Shown: piece after piece, positions 49,801 through 64,000 of the stretch | Layout of the letters: each line of letters opens with the position of its first letter | Numbering within the stretch: position 1 is the stretch's first letter | Assembly (NCBI RefSeq): GCF_020740795.1 | Contig: NC_067285.1 | Coordinates: 34,543,318 to 34,607,317 of the forward strand | DNA length: 64,000 bases | Source: Apus apus | Taxonomy: Eukaryota > Chordata > Aves > Apodiformes > Apodidae | Reading direction: 5' to 3' | The notes under the pieces: model-generated | Database searches by the model: none | What the model was told of the DNA's origin: nothing | What the model saw: only the letters and a program-made list of their open reading frames with translations | Program-made: the position numbers and the translations under genes

Positions 49801-52471
49801 GCAACAGCAACGTCATCAAAACTCTTCTCAAATTAAAGCACATGATGAAGTTAATTTCATACAACACAACAAGTCTTCTTCTGGGTGGATATGAGGGTTT
49901 TCTCACTGATGGAAATGGGATTATTTAAAAAAATGACCCAAACATTCTGTGATTCTCAAGGCAGTTGTTGAAGGAACAGAAGGAACTTCAGAGAGACTGT
50001 TCGTAGGTTTAAAATACTTTTTCCCCCCCAAAAAAAAAACCCTTTCACTGCTTTATAAGGATTTACAGACAGGAAAAATAAACTGAGGAGAAAAGTGATT
50101 TTCCAAAGGCCAGAAAGTGAGTCAGTGCTGTGTCAGAAGCAGGAATGAAAGGAAGAATGTCTCCCCTTCCCCACTCCAGTTGTGCCTGTGCACCAGCTGA
50201 TGAGAGAACACCCATGTTGTGCAGGGTAAACTCACCAATCTCTCCCTCCACTCCAGGCTTGGGAATGCTGATGGAGGTTCGGGTCTCTGCTTCCAGCCTC
50301 TTCTTGGTTTCCCCTTTCTTCCCAATGATGTACCTGGAGTCAGAAAAGTGCAAGAGAGTCACACAGGGCCCACCTCCACTGTGTCCAGCCAGCAGATGAG
50401 CCATGCCACACATGGGCCGGGCTCAGAGCTGGCTCTGGACTTGGCATCTCTGTGCTAGAGAGATGCAGAGCAGGACCCAAGCCAGGCACAGAGGCTTCTC
50501 CCAGGACTCTGTGACCAGGAGCACAGTAGGATGTTGATCCATGGCTCACAGCTGGCTTAAGCTAAAAGAAGTCAGTCAGTCCCTGAGAGCTCCAACACAG
50601 CTTCTTTGGCAGCTGGGTTACCCCTTTTCCCATCACCCCAGCTGATGAAGAACTAAGGACTCTTCTTCAGCTTCTTGCTTTGGTCCAGGTAGTCATTTCC
50701 CAGCACCCAAACAAACAGCAGGCATTTCCCTCCTGACATTTCAGTAGGACTACTCAACCAGTAAAACCAGATCAAGCTTCAAACACCACAGGCTTCCCAG
50801 TAAACACCAGACCAGAGTCAATAGTTCCACAGTCAATAGTGTGCCTTCTCTCCAAGCTTTCACTGACTCTCCCTGCCAGGCTGCTCACCCCAGTTCTTCC
50901 CCTTCTTCTCCCACCCTCCCTGCTGCTTTTATGTTCAAGGGAAGAGATGTTCAAAAGCTCTCCTGGCAGCAAGAAAGCACCACCTGCTGTCACTGCCACG
51001 GGAGTCAAGCGTGGCACAACTGCACTAAAAAGGCACTGCCAGCTTTCCTAACATCCCCAAAATGGCACCATTCCAGATACCTGGCACTTCACCCGACCTC
51101 AAACATATACCCTCTGTGCTCAACCACTTCCCAGCTGCAACTCAAACACACCAGGAACACACAGGCTCACTTGTACAACGGGCTGGGAACCTCCACTCTG
51201 CACTGGAAGCCTCTCTCAGTCTCTTCCACCCCAAAGGCATCGCAGGGCTCGTCGGCGCAGTCAACGGGGCCTAGGAGGGGAAAAACAAACCTCTCTGGAG
51301 CTTGGAAGCTTTTCATGTAGGACAGGAGTCTCACAGACACCTTCCCTCAAGGTTAAACACAAGGAGAAATGGGCTCCTTTCTGTGAATCTGACTGCTTTT
51401 TATTTCACCTTCCTACCAGCTCCGGAAAGCATCATTCCTGCTTTTGAACCTGCACAGGGAAGGGGCAGGAATAGCCCAGGGTTTCCCCCAGCTGGAAGTG
51501 GTGCAGTGGGAATGGTCTCTCCTCCTAGCAGGGTGGAATCCACCAGCCCCTTCAGAGACCTCAGGAGGAATTTAAGAGTCTCAGATGAACACAAATAAAA
51601 GGTAAGGGAAGAAAAATCCTCACGGCCTCAGCACGGAGGAACAACTGCACCTTCCATCCCTGGGCTGTTTGTGCCTGCTGGGATCAAACATGACTTCCAG
51701 GAAGCCATGCCATGGTTTCCATCTCCTCTCCAACACACAGAGGGGTGAATTTGTCTGGTGAGCAGCTTATTAAAGCTTTCCTGAACCTCATTGCAAAGGA
51801 GGGAACACAGACACAGCACACAAAGAGCCACGACCCTTTCCGTTTGGAGAAATCTCAGCTGTGCCCACAACTCCTGCAGAACTTCAACACATGTGCAGGC
51901 AAGAGAGTAAAATGCATCAGAACAGGAAGAATTTTTCCCCCTAAAATAGGTAACATCTTCCAAAAGTTAGATTATAATTGGACAGTTCTCCAAGGGGCAA
52001 ACACTGCAAGGACAGAGGATCTTTGGTGAGTGGCTCCCAACTCCTGTATCTGCAAAGAACCACGTTGCCAAAGAGAGAAGCACTTCAGGAACCTGGGGGA
52101 AACAGACCCTTTTTCTGGCTCCCCCTCTTTCCTGGGGATCTTTCCCAGCCAGCAAACACAACCAAGAGTCAGCAGCACAGCCACCCAAACCTGCAGGATG
52201 CCCACGGAGGCCCAACACAAGGCCCTTTCCTCCCTCTTGAACACCTCACCCCACTGCAGGGGTGGGTCCCTGAGCACAGAGAGATGGGAGAGCCCACCCA
52301 GAGCTCCCCCTTCTTGATGCTTTCACCCTCAGCAGGCCCTGGCAGCAGCAGGGAGCAGCTCTCCTTACCTGCAGAGAACTCCTCCTCCTGCTGGTAGGTC
52401 TGCTCTTGAACCAGGTTCTTCCTGTAGACTCGCCCCCCAATCCTTATCAGGGTGGGCCTCAAGACATCCAT
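16841..52471 (-). CDS. ASCC1: ASCC1, KH-domain and 2H-phosphoesterase subunit of the ASC-1 complex
   Basis: ASCC1 is a nuclear subunit of the activating signal cointegrator complex, working with ASCC2/ASCC3 in transcription and in ALKBH3-linked alkylation repair. Coding exons in transcript order: 52471-52369, 51270-51171, 50333-50236, 48183-48005, 40546-40410, 38242-38123, 34386-34262, 32741-32662, 16954-16841. Every junction is GT-AG and phases match, giving 351 aa (357 for the shorter human isoform from memory). The N-terminus reads [19 protein letters not shown]. The KH domain carries [10 protein letters not shown] (GxxG loop). The C-terminal 2H phosphoesterase-like domain has both histidine motifs, KLHLTLGTL and KLHATVMNT. 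The protein ends ATSGRLNF. The start codon lies 14 nt inside an exon that begins at an acceptor (52485/52484), so at least one 5' non-coding exon exists upstream. The final intron is 15.7 kb. The window shows the form lacking the extra segment of the longer human isoform. Confidence 0.96.
21068..21590 (-). mobile_element. CR1 LINE fragment in the ASCC1 last intron
   Basis: CR1 in minus orientation: the plus strand begins with the reversed tail (cacagaatcccagaatc, ggttggaagggacct) and runs back through the conserved blocks for the end of the reverse-transcriptase ORF. The minus-strand translation includes [20 protein letters not shown], characteristic of CR1 ORF2. It is 5'-truncated and non-functional. 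Confidence 0.9.
30100..30747 (+). mobile_element. CR1 LINE fragment in the ASCC1 last intron
   Basis: Plus orientation, about 650 bp, 5'-truncated. The translation contains the end of the CR1 reverse transcriptase ([20 protein letters not shown], then [20 protein letters not shown]), followed by the usual [20 protein letters not shown] block. The tail reads ggttggactcgatgatcttg and ends near ctaatattctgtgtttc. This is the least truncated CR1 copy in the window. Confidence 0.92.
34387..40409 (-). other. ASCC1 introns between the 34.3, 38.2 and 40.5-kb exons
   Basis: Two introns (34387-38122 and 38243-40409). I see no gene, transposon or RNA gene. The region 35540-35680 is AT-rich and of unknown significance. 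The 32742-34261 intron to the left also shows nothing beyond a short CA repeat near 33236. Confidence 0.5.
41619..41890 (+). mobile_element. CR1 LINE 3' fragment
   Basis: About 270 bp of the CR1 3' end in plus orientation, with ttggacattaggaagaaatt, the ctgtggctgccccatccctg block and a typical tail (aaaccattccatgatcctatgattctatg across its end) containing the CR1 8-bp tail unit. Confidence 0.92.
45285..45856 (+). mobile_element. CR1 LINE 3' fragment
   Basis: About 570 bp, plus orientation. It starts in the reverse-transcriptase end (ctggagcactgtgtccagtt), runs through ggtgttcagccccttcagg and gatgcctcaacatccac, and ends cccaaaccagtctgggattc. Its tail resembles that of the second copy at 55.2 kb, suggesting the same subfamily. 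Confidence 0.9.
48235..48918 (+). mobile_element. Solo LTR of an avian ERVL-like endogenous retrovirus
   Basis: About 684 bp beginning TG and ending CA. It matches the general layout of common bird LTRs: a left end cctggtttgagccagg, a middle block aaactggccagagatattcc, a pyrimidine-rich right part and an end of the form gattaaaactgtgaca. No internal retroviral sequence and no second LTR flank it, so it is a solo LTR left by recombination. No clear target-site duplication is visible, which suggests an old insertion. It lies in an ASCC1 intron, antisense to the gene, 52 bp from a splice acceptor. Confidence 0.75.
48919..50235 (-). other. ASCC1 intron right of the solo LTR
   Basis: About 1.3 kb without a recognised gene or repeat, apart from short A and C/A runs near 50024-50040. 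Confidence 0.5.
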
Positions 52472-53618
52472 CCTGCCCCTCCTCCTAAGGCAGAAACACA
52501 GGCAGCTTTGCTCACTCAGGGCAAGGAAAAGGGGAATTCTGAGGTTTCCTCATGGATAATGTGTGAGAGGCATGAGGGGAGCTCTGAGGGGCTCAGCAAA
52601 GGAGGAGATCTGCACCTCCAGTGGAGCAGCAGCTCCTCTTAGACATTAGGAGGAGAGAACTCCAAAGGGCAACACCTTCTCAAACCACCCATTCCAAGGC
52701 TCGTTCCATGAACATTTCCAAGCATATTCCTTGTCAGCTCCTAAAGGACAACTGAGTAAACCCAGGAAACTTAAGCCACGTGAGGACACAGAACAAAGCA
52801 CCACATTTTATGCCCCTGCCAGGTCAGCAACTGCTCCCTGCCCTCCCTGAAACCCACAGGTTTCTGCCCAAAACTCACTGCAGCCTCCACCTGCCATTCC
52901 AGCACCTCTCACAGTCCTGCCCAGCTCCACCTGGCTGGTTTCCACAAGCTGCAGGCCAAAGAGGGACCCTGACCTCTCTCAAAAAAACACCAGCCAACCT
53001 CCCCAGGCCTGAGGAGCTTCCCAGCAGCAAACCCAGTTCCCTGGATCTGCCTGGGAGGCAGAAAGGGAAGGGAAACCAGGGAACACCTCCTGCCCCCCAC
53101 CTCAGAACTCCCTGGGAAGGTGGAGGTGCAGACATCAAAGCCTTACACCACCCTGAATTATTCCAAGCTACATCAGAAACACAAGGGCATCAGCTTTTTT
53201 ATACAGCTGAGAGCATGTTAGGGTGGAAAAGCAACAGGGTGACCCAAAGAACTGGCAGAGACTTCCCATCTTCAGGGTTAACATTCAGTAACCCAGTGTT
53301 TTTAGAACGGGAACATTTGTTACTCAGAAGAAAAAGTCTCCACCAAAAAAAAAAAACACACCCACCTTCCTCAGGAGGTTTCCCTGCCCACTGCAACAGA
53401 GCCTGAGAGGAAAAAAAACCTGAGGGTCTTGCCTTTGAAAACGAACTGATCCTGAACTGCGTTGGTTTTGTGGAACGCCACGGGGCTCAGAAGGCTCACC
53501 CGCTTCCCCTCAAAGCCCCACCTTCTGCATTTCCTCACAACCCCCTGAGCTTACACTTAAAACGAACAGGCAGCCCCTGCAGCCGAAAGGGAGCAGGGCA
53601 GGTGTGCACGGGGGAAGC
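52472..53618 (-). other. ASCC1 5' intron / upstream region
   Basis: An acceptor at 52486/52485 precedes the ASCC1 start-codon exon on the minus strand, so this stretch is mostly the 5'UTR intron. A possible donor for the first non-coding exon is gtgagcc near 53494-53500. No other gene is recognised. Confidence 0.45.
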
Positions 53619-53717
53619 CAGGAAGAAGCCAGGAAGAAGCCAGGAAGAAGCCAGGAAGAAGCCAGGAAGAAGCCAGGAAGAAGCCAGGAAGAAGCCAGGA
53701 AGAAGCCAGGAAGAACC
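53619..53717. repeat. 11-bp purine-rich tandem repeat near the ASCC1 promoter
   Basis: Nine head-to-tail copies of caggaagaagc; the first eight are identical and the last is variant. Units start at 53619, 53630, 53641 and so on to 53707. The period is not a multiple of three, so the open frames across it (Gln-Glu-Glu-Ala-Arg-Lys-Lys-Pro) are a by-product and not a gene. Confidence 0.95.
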
Positions 53718-53879
53718 CCACCGCTGGGCTTCCTGCGCTCCCCACCCCCCCCCCCCCCCCCAGGCTTTCTGTATCAAAGGGCAGAGCCGGTACCAAAACC
53801 CCCTCGACACCTCGGTCCAAGCCGAGGAACAGCCACACCCCACCGCACCCCCGCGCCTGGGGGGGGGTGTCCGGCCTAC

Positions 53880-54620
53880 CCACGGAGCGATGCTGCCGTC
53901 AGGGGAGGGACGCCGAGCAGCGGGGGGGGGGGACAGGCCCGGGCTCCCCCTCTGCCCGCCCCGGGCAGAGAAGGTGACACACACCGCTGGGGCTGAGTCC
54001 CCCGGGAGCTGCAGAGACCCCCCGGGAGCCGCAGGGACCCCAGGCCCAGCCCCGCCCGTTGCCAGGGGTTACCGCCACTTCCCCCTTCTCGCCGGAAGTA
54101 GGGAGGGGCCGCCCGCCCGCCCGCCCCAGCATGCACCGCGAGCGCGATCACGCACGCCGCTTGCGCCAAACCGTCCGGGCGCCCAGGTGAGGTTCGGGAG
54201 GGGTCGGTGGGGGCCTGGGAACGGCAGCGGGGCAGCCCCCCCCGCCCCCGCGAGGGGAAGGGGCGCTCGGCGGGACGGGGAGGAGAGGCTGGCGGCGGGA
54301 GGACGCCGGCTCGCCGGGAAGCGGCTGGGTACGGAAGCCGGGGAGGGGCTAGGGGCGCGGGGCGGCGCATGCGCACTGGCACCGCTGAAGCCGCCAAGTA
54401 GCCCGGTTACGGGCAGGTGGTGCTTGTGCGCATGCGCATTGGTTTCACCGAAGCCTTCGGGGAGGTCGTTTATGGGCAAAGGGCGGTGCGGCGCATGCGC
54501 ACTGGCGCCGCTGAAGCCGCCGCGCAGCTCGGGTATGGGCAAAGGGCGGTGCGGCGCATGCGCACTGGCGCCGCCGAAGCCGCCGAGCAGCCCGGGTATG
54601 GGCAAGGGGCGCCCGGACGG
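53880..54620. promoter_or_regulatory. Bidirectional CpG-island promoter of ASCC1 (-) and ANAPC16 (+)
   Basis: CpG-rich block between the two divergent genes. Two ETS/GABP-type sites in opposite orientation lie at 54076-54082 (GGAAGTG on the minus strand) and 54092-54099 (CCGGAAGT). Four perfect NRF-1 palindromes GCGCATGCGC follow at 54365, 54428, 54491 and 54554. A donor gtgagg at 54187 is the best end for a non-coding ANAPC16 first exon. ETS plus NRF-1 without TATA is the usual housekeeping arrangement. Confidence 0.65.
54345..54616. repeat. 63-bp tandem repeat, each unit with an NRF-1 site
   Basis: Four units plus a partial fifth. Boundaries at 54408, 54471, 54534 and 54597 mark exact 63-bp steps beginning tatgggc or tacgggc. 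Units 3 and 4 differ at only a few bases; units 1 and 2 are more diverged. Each of the four carries GCGCATGCGC at the same offset. Confidence 0.93.
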
Positions 54621-54717
54621 GTTTCCATTTCTCTGGAATTTCTCTTCGCAGCCCGGAACCCCCAGCCCGCTGCCAGCTGGTTTGTAGCAAACACGGTAAA
54701 CAAAAGTACCCAGGGCC

Positions 54718-55026
54718 TGAGGGGGAAAGCTGGGGAGGGGCTTTTCACCAGAGAGGGCAGTGAGAGGACAAGGGGTGATGGTTTTAAACTGAAAGAGGGG
54801 AGATTTAGGTTGGACATCAGGGAGGAATCCTCCACCATGAGGGAGGGCAGGAAGGCACTGAAACAGGTTGCCCAGCGAGGTTGTTGATGCCCCCTCCCTG
54901 GAGGTGTTCAGGGCCAGATTAGATGAGGCTTGTGCAGCCTGGGCTGGGGGGAGGTGTCCCTGCCCATGCAGGGGGGTTGGAACCTGATGAGCTTTCAGGT
55001 CCAACCCAAACCATTCTATGATTCTA
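54718..55026 (+). mobile_element. CR1 LINE 3' fragment, first of a tandem pair
   Basis: Begins aaagctggggaggggctttt, passes gaggggagatttaggttgga, and ends with the CR1 tail aaaccattctatgattcta. It lies in the ANAPC16 first intron, about 100 bp after the promoter repeat array. Confidence 0.92.
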
Positions 55027-55235
55027 AGGGAATTCCTTAATATGAGGGTGGTGAGACCCTGGCCCAGGTTGCCCAGGGAAGCTGTGGCTGCCCCATCCCT
55101 GGCAGTGTTGAAGGGCAGGTTGGATGGGGCTTGGAGCAGCCTGGGCTGGTGGGAGGTGTCCCTGCCCATGCAGGGGGTTGGAACTGGATGATCTTTAAGA
55201 TCCCTTCCAACCCAAACCAGTCTGGGATTCTATGA
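55027..55235 (+). mobile_element. CR1 LINE 3' fragment, second of a tandem pair
   Basis: A second, shorter CR1 copy in the same orientation starts directly at the tail of the first (aattccttaatatgagggtg) and ends cccaaaccagtctgggattc. Its closer match to the other copies suggests it is the younger of the two. Confidence 0.9.
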
Positions 55236-60366
<5,131 letters not shown>

Positions 60367-61045
60367 GCGTGTCTGGATCGCCGCTGTCAGGGAGCAGAAG
60401 AAAAACATGCTCTGGCCTGGCTTGAAAACATCCCCCCCATTTATCAGCCTGCTGACAGCTGCACCAGCAGGACTGGGCCTTCTCTTTTTTTGTTCAGTAA
60501 AGCTGCCAGTCAAATGGAAATGATGGGGTTCTTCAACTCATCTGCAGCGTGGCAGGGCTGGGTGGCTGTAACTTAGAAGGTGGGATCAGTTTTACAGAAC
60601 TTGGAGAATCACCTTTTTGTTTACAGAGGAGGGAAGACTCCGAGTGTGGTGGTGGGGAGAGCAACCCAGTTAACCCAGCACGTGGCCAGAGGGCTGGGCA
60701 GTGGGTGGGCTGGGAAGCCTGCAGCTTGGCTGCCCAAGCCAGGCCTCTGGAGAGCAGAGGCACAACACTGCTGGAAATGCTCTTCAGCCCTGGCTGCTCT
60801 TCTGGGGGATGAACAGGAAGAGAACTGTCCCCAGTCGGTTGTGAGGGGACACACAGTGACACTTTCTCCTCATGTATTGCTGTTTTCTCTCCATTGCTGT
60901 TCCTCTGGTGTCTGCACAGCAAGTGCTGGTCAGACACTGCTCCCTAAGGCAGAAGCTGTTATCTTTAATACCCTGGAACTCTTGTTTTCCCTCTTTATGT
61001 ATCAGATGGTTCTGTGATAATAAAATAATTCTCTCTTTGAAACTG
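60367..61045 (+). other. ANAPC16: ANAPC16 3'UTR
   Basis: About 650 nt from the stop to AATAAA at 61019-61024, followed by a T-rich stretch. No other gene is seen in it. Confidence 0.7.
61019..61024 (+). terminator. ANAPC16 poly(A) signal
   Basis: Canonical AATAAA about 650 nt after the stop codon, followed by a T/G-rich region suited to cleavage-factor binding. Confidence 0.7.
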
Positions 61046-64000
61046 TTTCTCTTTGCAGAGCTTGGTGTGGGGGGGGTCTGATGAGAGACACAACCAGCTG
61101 CTGGGTATGTAACAGGAGGTTTCATGAGCTCAGAGGCAGCTTGGCTGGTAGGCTGGTCAACTTCAGTTCAGTTTAACTTGCTTTACATTCATCAGTGGAT
61201 TGGTTTAAATCAGATTTTTCATCCTGGTTGAACTCAGCCAGCAGAAAACCCTCCTTTGAATCCATCTGTCCATTTTAAGCGTCTTGCTTTTCATTTGTAC
61301 TTCACCCCTGTTTGTGAAGTGGATTGCCATTTTCTGGCATCACCATTTCAACATGTTCATCATTTTCAGAGCCTCAACACCCCCTTTTTGCTAGCCAGCA
61401 GGGCTGTAGGCTCTGTAAGCAATCATACAACTTACAGCTCCAGATGCCTAATTATTCCATTTTCAACATCTTCTTTATGAGGTGATTTTATTTTTACTCA
61501 CTATTTCAGCCCAGCCACATCTGGATTCAAACAGATTCATTTGAATCCATCCCTGTCTTAGTTGTATCACCAGCAAAAAACCAACTAAAGGGAAAAGGTA
61601 TGCAGGCACCTTCTGCATTTGTTTCTGCTTGTAATTAGTATCAAAATCAGCTTTTTGTGAGCCAGAGCCACACGCCACCCAAAAGCCAGCCCCAATCTGC
61701 AGGTAAAGCCCCAGTTCCAGCTCCTCACCCCTGGAAATTCACTGGATGGTTTCTGAAAGGGTTTCTCACGGAAGGCAACAGCTCAGCAGAGATGTGTCCC
61801 ACGCTGCCTCCCCCGTGCAGGGCCTGGAAAATCTCCTCCCTGCTCCTGGAGGGCAGCCAGCCCTGGCTCTGCAGGGCCTCCTGCACAGCAAAGAGGGTCC
61901 TTGGCTGATGGTGGTCGGTGTGAAACCTCCACCCCAGAGGGGGCTGTTCTGAAAAGAAGGGAGGGTTTCAATCCTCAGCTTGTTTGTTTGCTTTGTATCA
62001 TCTATTTTTAAGCTAGCTCCCACCAGCCACCTCAATTTACCTTGGCCAAACTCACCAAAAATACACCACCCCCCCAAGCCCCCCCATATCAAGAGGTTCC
62101 ATGCCACCCTGCACCCCCTTCCCCACTCACCCCTCATCCCACCCCCTCGCCAACCCCACCTGCAGCCACCAGCATCACCAGCTGCAGAACCAGCTTTTTT
62201 ACTGCTCCAAGTGAAACTTTTCCACTCCCCCAGCCCTCCAGGAGTGTGGGGGGGTGGGGACTGGTGCCTGCAGCTGTGCCAGGGGGATGCAGTGCCCAAA
62301 CATTCCCCACGAGTGGGACCCAGATTCCCCCTCCCTTCCCCCCCCATTCCTTGTTTTCCAGCTGTTTCCAGGAGCTAGAGCAGGGAACGGCCCGGCTCTG
62401 TGCCCTACATGGCTTGTTTGTATGTCAGCCCAGCACCAAAATAGACACATGTGTGAGGGCCATTGAGAGGAAGTGAAAAGTTCAGCCTGTACAGTACTAC
62501 GAAGGCACAAACATGTTGTTGGCCCTTCCCTCCTCCCGCTCAGTAAACACTTTATGTAAGGCAGCACAAGCCAGAGGGATTGCAGCCTGGTGAAATGAAA
62601 AAAAAAACCCAAACACAACCCTCCTCCCAGCACAGGTTTGAAGCCTGGAAACTCCCCAGCTGCCCCATTGCTGCTCGGTGGGGCAGAGTGGGTAAGGGCT
62701 CCCCTCCCTGGGGGGTTTGAAGCAGCCTCCCCATCATCTCCAGGGGCTGCAGCATTGCCAGGGAGGTTTGGAAGCTGCAGCTGGGAGCTGGAGCAGCAGG
62801 GGGAAGGGAGCTCATCAACTGGGAGCAAAAGTTGACGGAGGAAGGGGAGGGAAAGTTAAAAAAAAAAAAAAAGCAGCAGCAGCTGAACAAAGAGTCCTGT
62901 TCAGGGCTGCTGGTTGGTTTTCCTGCGGCTGCTCGCGGCAGAACGTTCTGTCCCGGCTCACACCTCCCCTCCCCACGGCTCCTCGCCCCAGCCCTGAGGT
63001 CGGTGCCAAGGCACACGCTCGCCCTGCTGCCTCGGCCAAAACATCCCTCCTCCTGCCACCCGGGATGTGGGAGAGCAGGGCAGCCACCCTGGCAGCCCCC
63101 CAAAAAACCCACCGGCTCACGGCTTTGACCTGCAAAAGCATCCACAGGAGGAGGGGGGGGGGGGGATGGATTTCACATCGCCAGCCTGCAAAAGAGCACG
63201 GTGCCGGCACTTGGCATTCCCATCTGCCAAAACCCCCCCCCCCATCCTCCTTGGATGCACGTTCCTTGTTTCTTCCCTGCCTGCAGCTGCTTGTCCTGGA
63301 GAAGCGGAGGGGGGGGGGGGGGGGATGAGAGACGGGCCCGCAAAAGTTGGGCTGCAGCAGAGACCTGCCCGGCTGGTGGCACGTCGGGACCTGCCGCGGC
63401 GTCCCAGCCATCCCACCGCCTCCAGCTGCCGGGCTGGAGCTGGCCAGGGTGGCACAGGATGCCCGGGGTCACCCTGCTGTCCCCGTCACCCCTGGCCACA
63501 ACCCACCCAGCGACCGAAGACGGGGGCAGGAGGGAGAGAGTGCGAAGGACACCCCGAAAACCTCACCCTTCCCCCCAGCCCAGCCCCTTTGTTACACCCG
63601 AATCCACACCAGCCCCGCCTGCCAAAATAACGCGTAAAGCCACCTAAAAAGCGGCCTTTTTTGGGGGGTCACTGTGATGCTAGGAGCTAACACAAGGATG
63701 GGGACCGTGCCGTGGGTGGTGGCAGCCCACCCCACAGGGCAAGGAATTTCCATCCCCCCCGCAACGTGGATGGGGCAGGGTTTGCACCCGACGTGCGCTG
63801 AAGCACTCGCTGAGCCCCCTGGAGTACATCTCCTCCCCTCCTCCTCCTCCTCTTCCCCAGCCCCCTCCCCCCGCAGCCCTGCAAAACCGCTGAGCTCAGC
63901 ACATCCCCGGCAGGGGCCCAGCCAGGACCCTCCCCAACGCCAACCACCCCCGCCAAGCTCCTGCTTAACCCTTTGCAAAGCACAGCCGGGCTGGAAAACG
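61046..64000. other. Intergenic region right of ANAPC16
   Basis: Three kilobases without a recognised gene. GC content rises after about 62000, with C, G and A homopolymers (for example 62857-62871, 63152-63165, 63310-63324). DDIT4 follows ANAPC16 in human, but no DDIT4 coding sequence is seen on either strand here. The GC-rich end may be the approach to the next gene. Confidence 0.5.

Noticed and set aside
50334-51170. Possible extra ASCC1 exon matching the insertion of the longer human isoform
   Set aside because: No minus-strand segment between these exons reads like that insertion with usable splice sites, and the direct junction LYK-YIIGKKG is in phase.
53470-54687. 405-residue plus-strand open frame with internal repeats
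   Set aside because: It is built from the 11-bp and 63-bp tandem repeats in a CpG island. The 63-bp unit is a multiple of three, which keeps the frame open by chance.
61046-64000. DDIT4, the gene expected next from human order
   Set aside because: None of its conserved coding sequence is recognisable in this interval on either strand; it may lie beyond the window.

Overview
This window looks like part of a bird chromosome. It carries six vertebrate protein-coding genes with ordinary GT-AG introns, several CR1 LINE fragments (the dominant retroposon of birds, also present in other sauropsids), one solo LTR of the avian ERVL-like type, and long G and C homopolymer runs in very GC-rich DNA. The species cannot be named from the sequence. 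All gene names come from recognising the conceptual translations.

Layout, left to right: the last two coding exons of PPA1 (cytosolic inorganic pyrophosphatase, +); SAR1A (COPII small GTPase, +) with its CpG-island promoter and a 3'UTR holding a large GGAA array; TYSND1 (peroxisomal processing protease, +, ending in the PTS1 signal SKL); then, tail to tail, SPOCK2/testican-2 (-), with a degenerate minisatellite behind its promoter; ASCC1 (-), stretching from 16.8 kb to 52.5 kb with a 15.7-kb last intron; and ANAPC16 (+), head to head with ASCC1 across a GC-rich bidirectional promoter. The last 3 kb hold no gene I recognise.

The GC-rich, exon-dense left quarter (1-15.8 kb) gives way abruptly to a more AT-rich, intron-dominated stretch (16-53 kb). 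The genes do not form a pathway. They are housekeeping genes (PPA1, SAR1A, TYSND1, ASCC1, ANAPC16) plus one matrix proteoglycan gene (SPOCK2).

The most useful observations are: (1) a gene order explained by one inversion relative to human 10q22.1, with its breakpoint in the short TYSND1-SPOCK2 interval; (2) a one-base excess in a C9 run that breaks the TYSND1 frame just after the catalytic Asp; (3) a 9-nt microexon in SPOCK2; (4) a 63-bp tandem array with one NRF-1 palindrome per unit at the ASCC1/ANAPC16 promoter; (5) a CR1 tail serving as the acceptor region of the last SAR1A exon; (6) a solo LTR about 50 bp from an ASCC1 splice acceptor. I found no operon-like, phage, CRISPR or other unknown multi-gene system.
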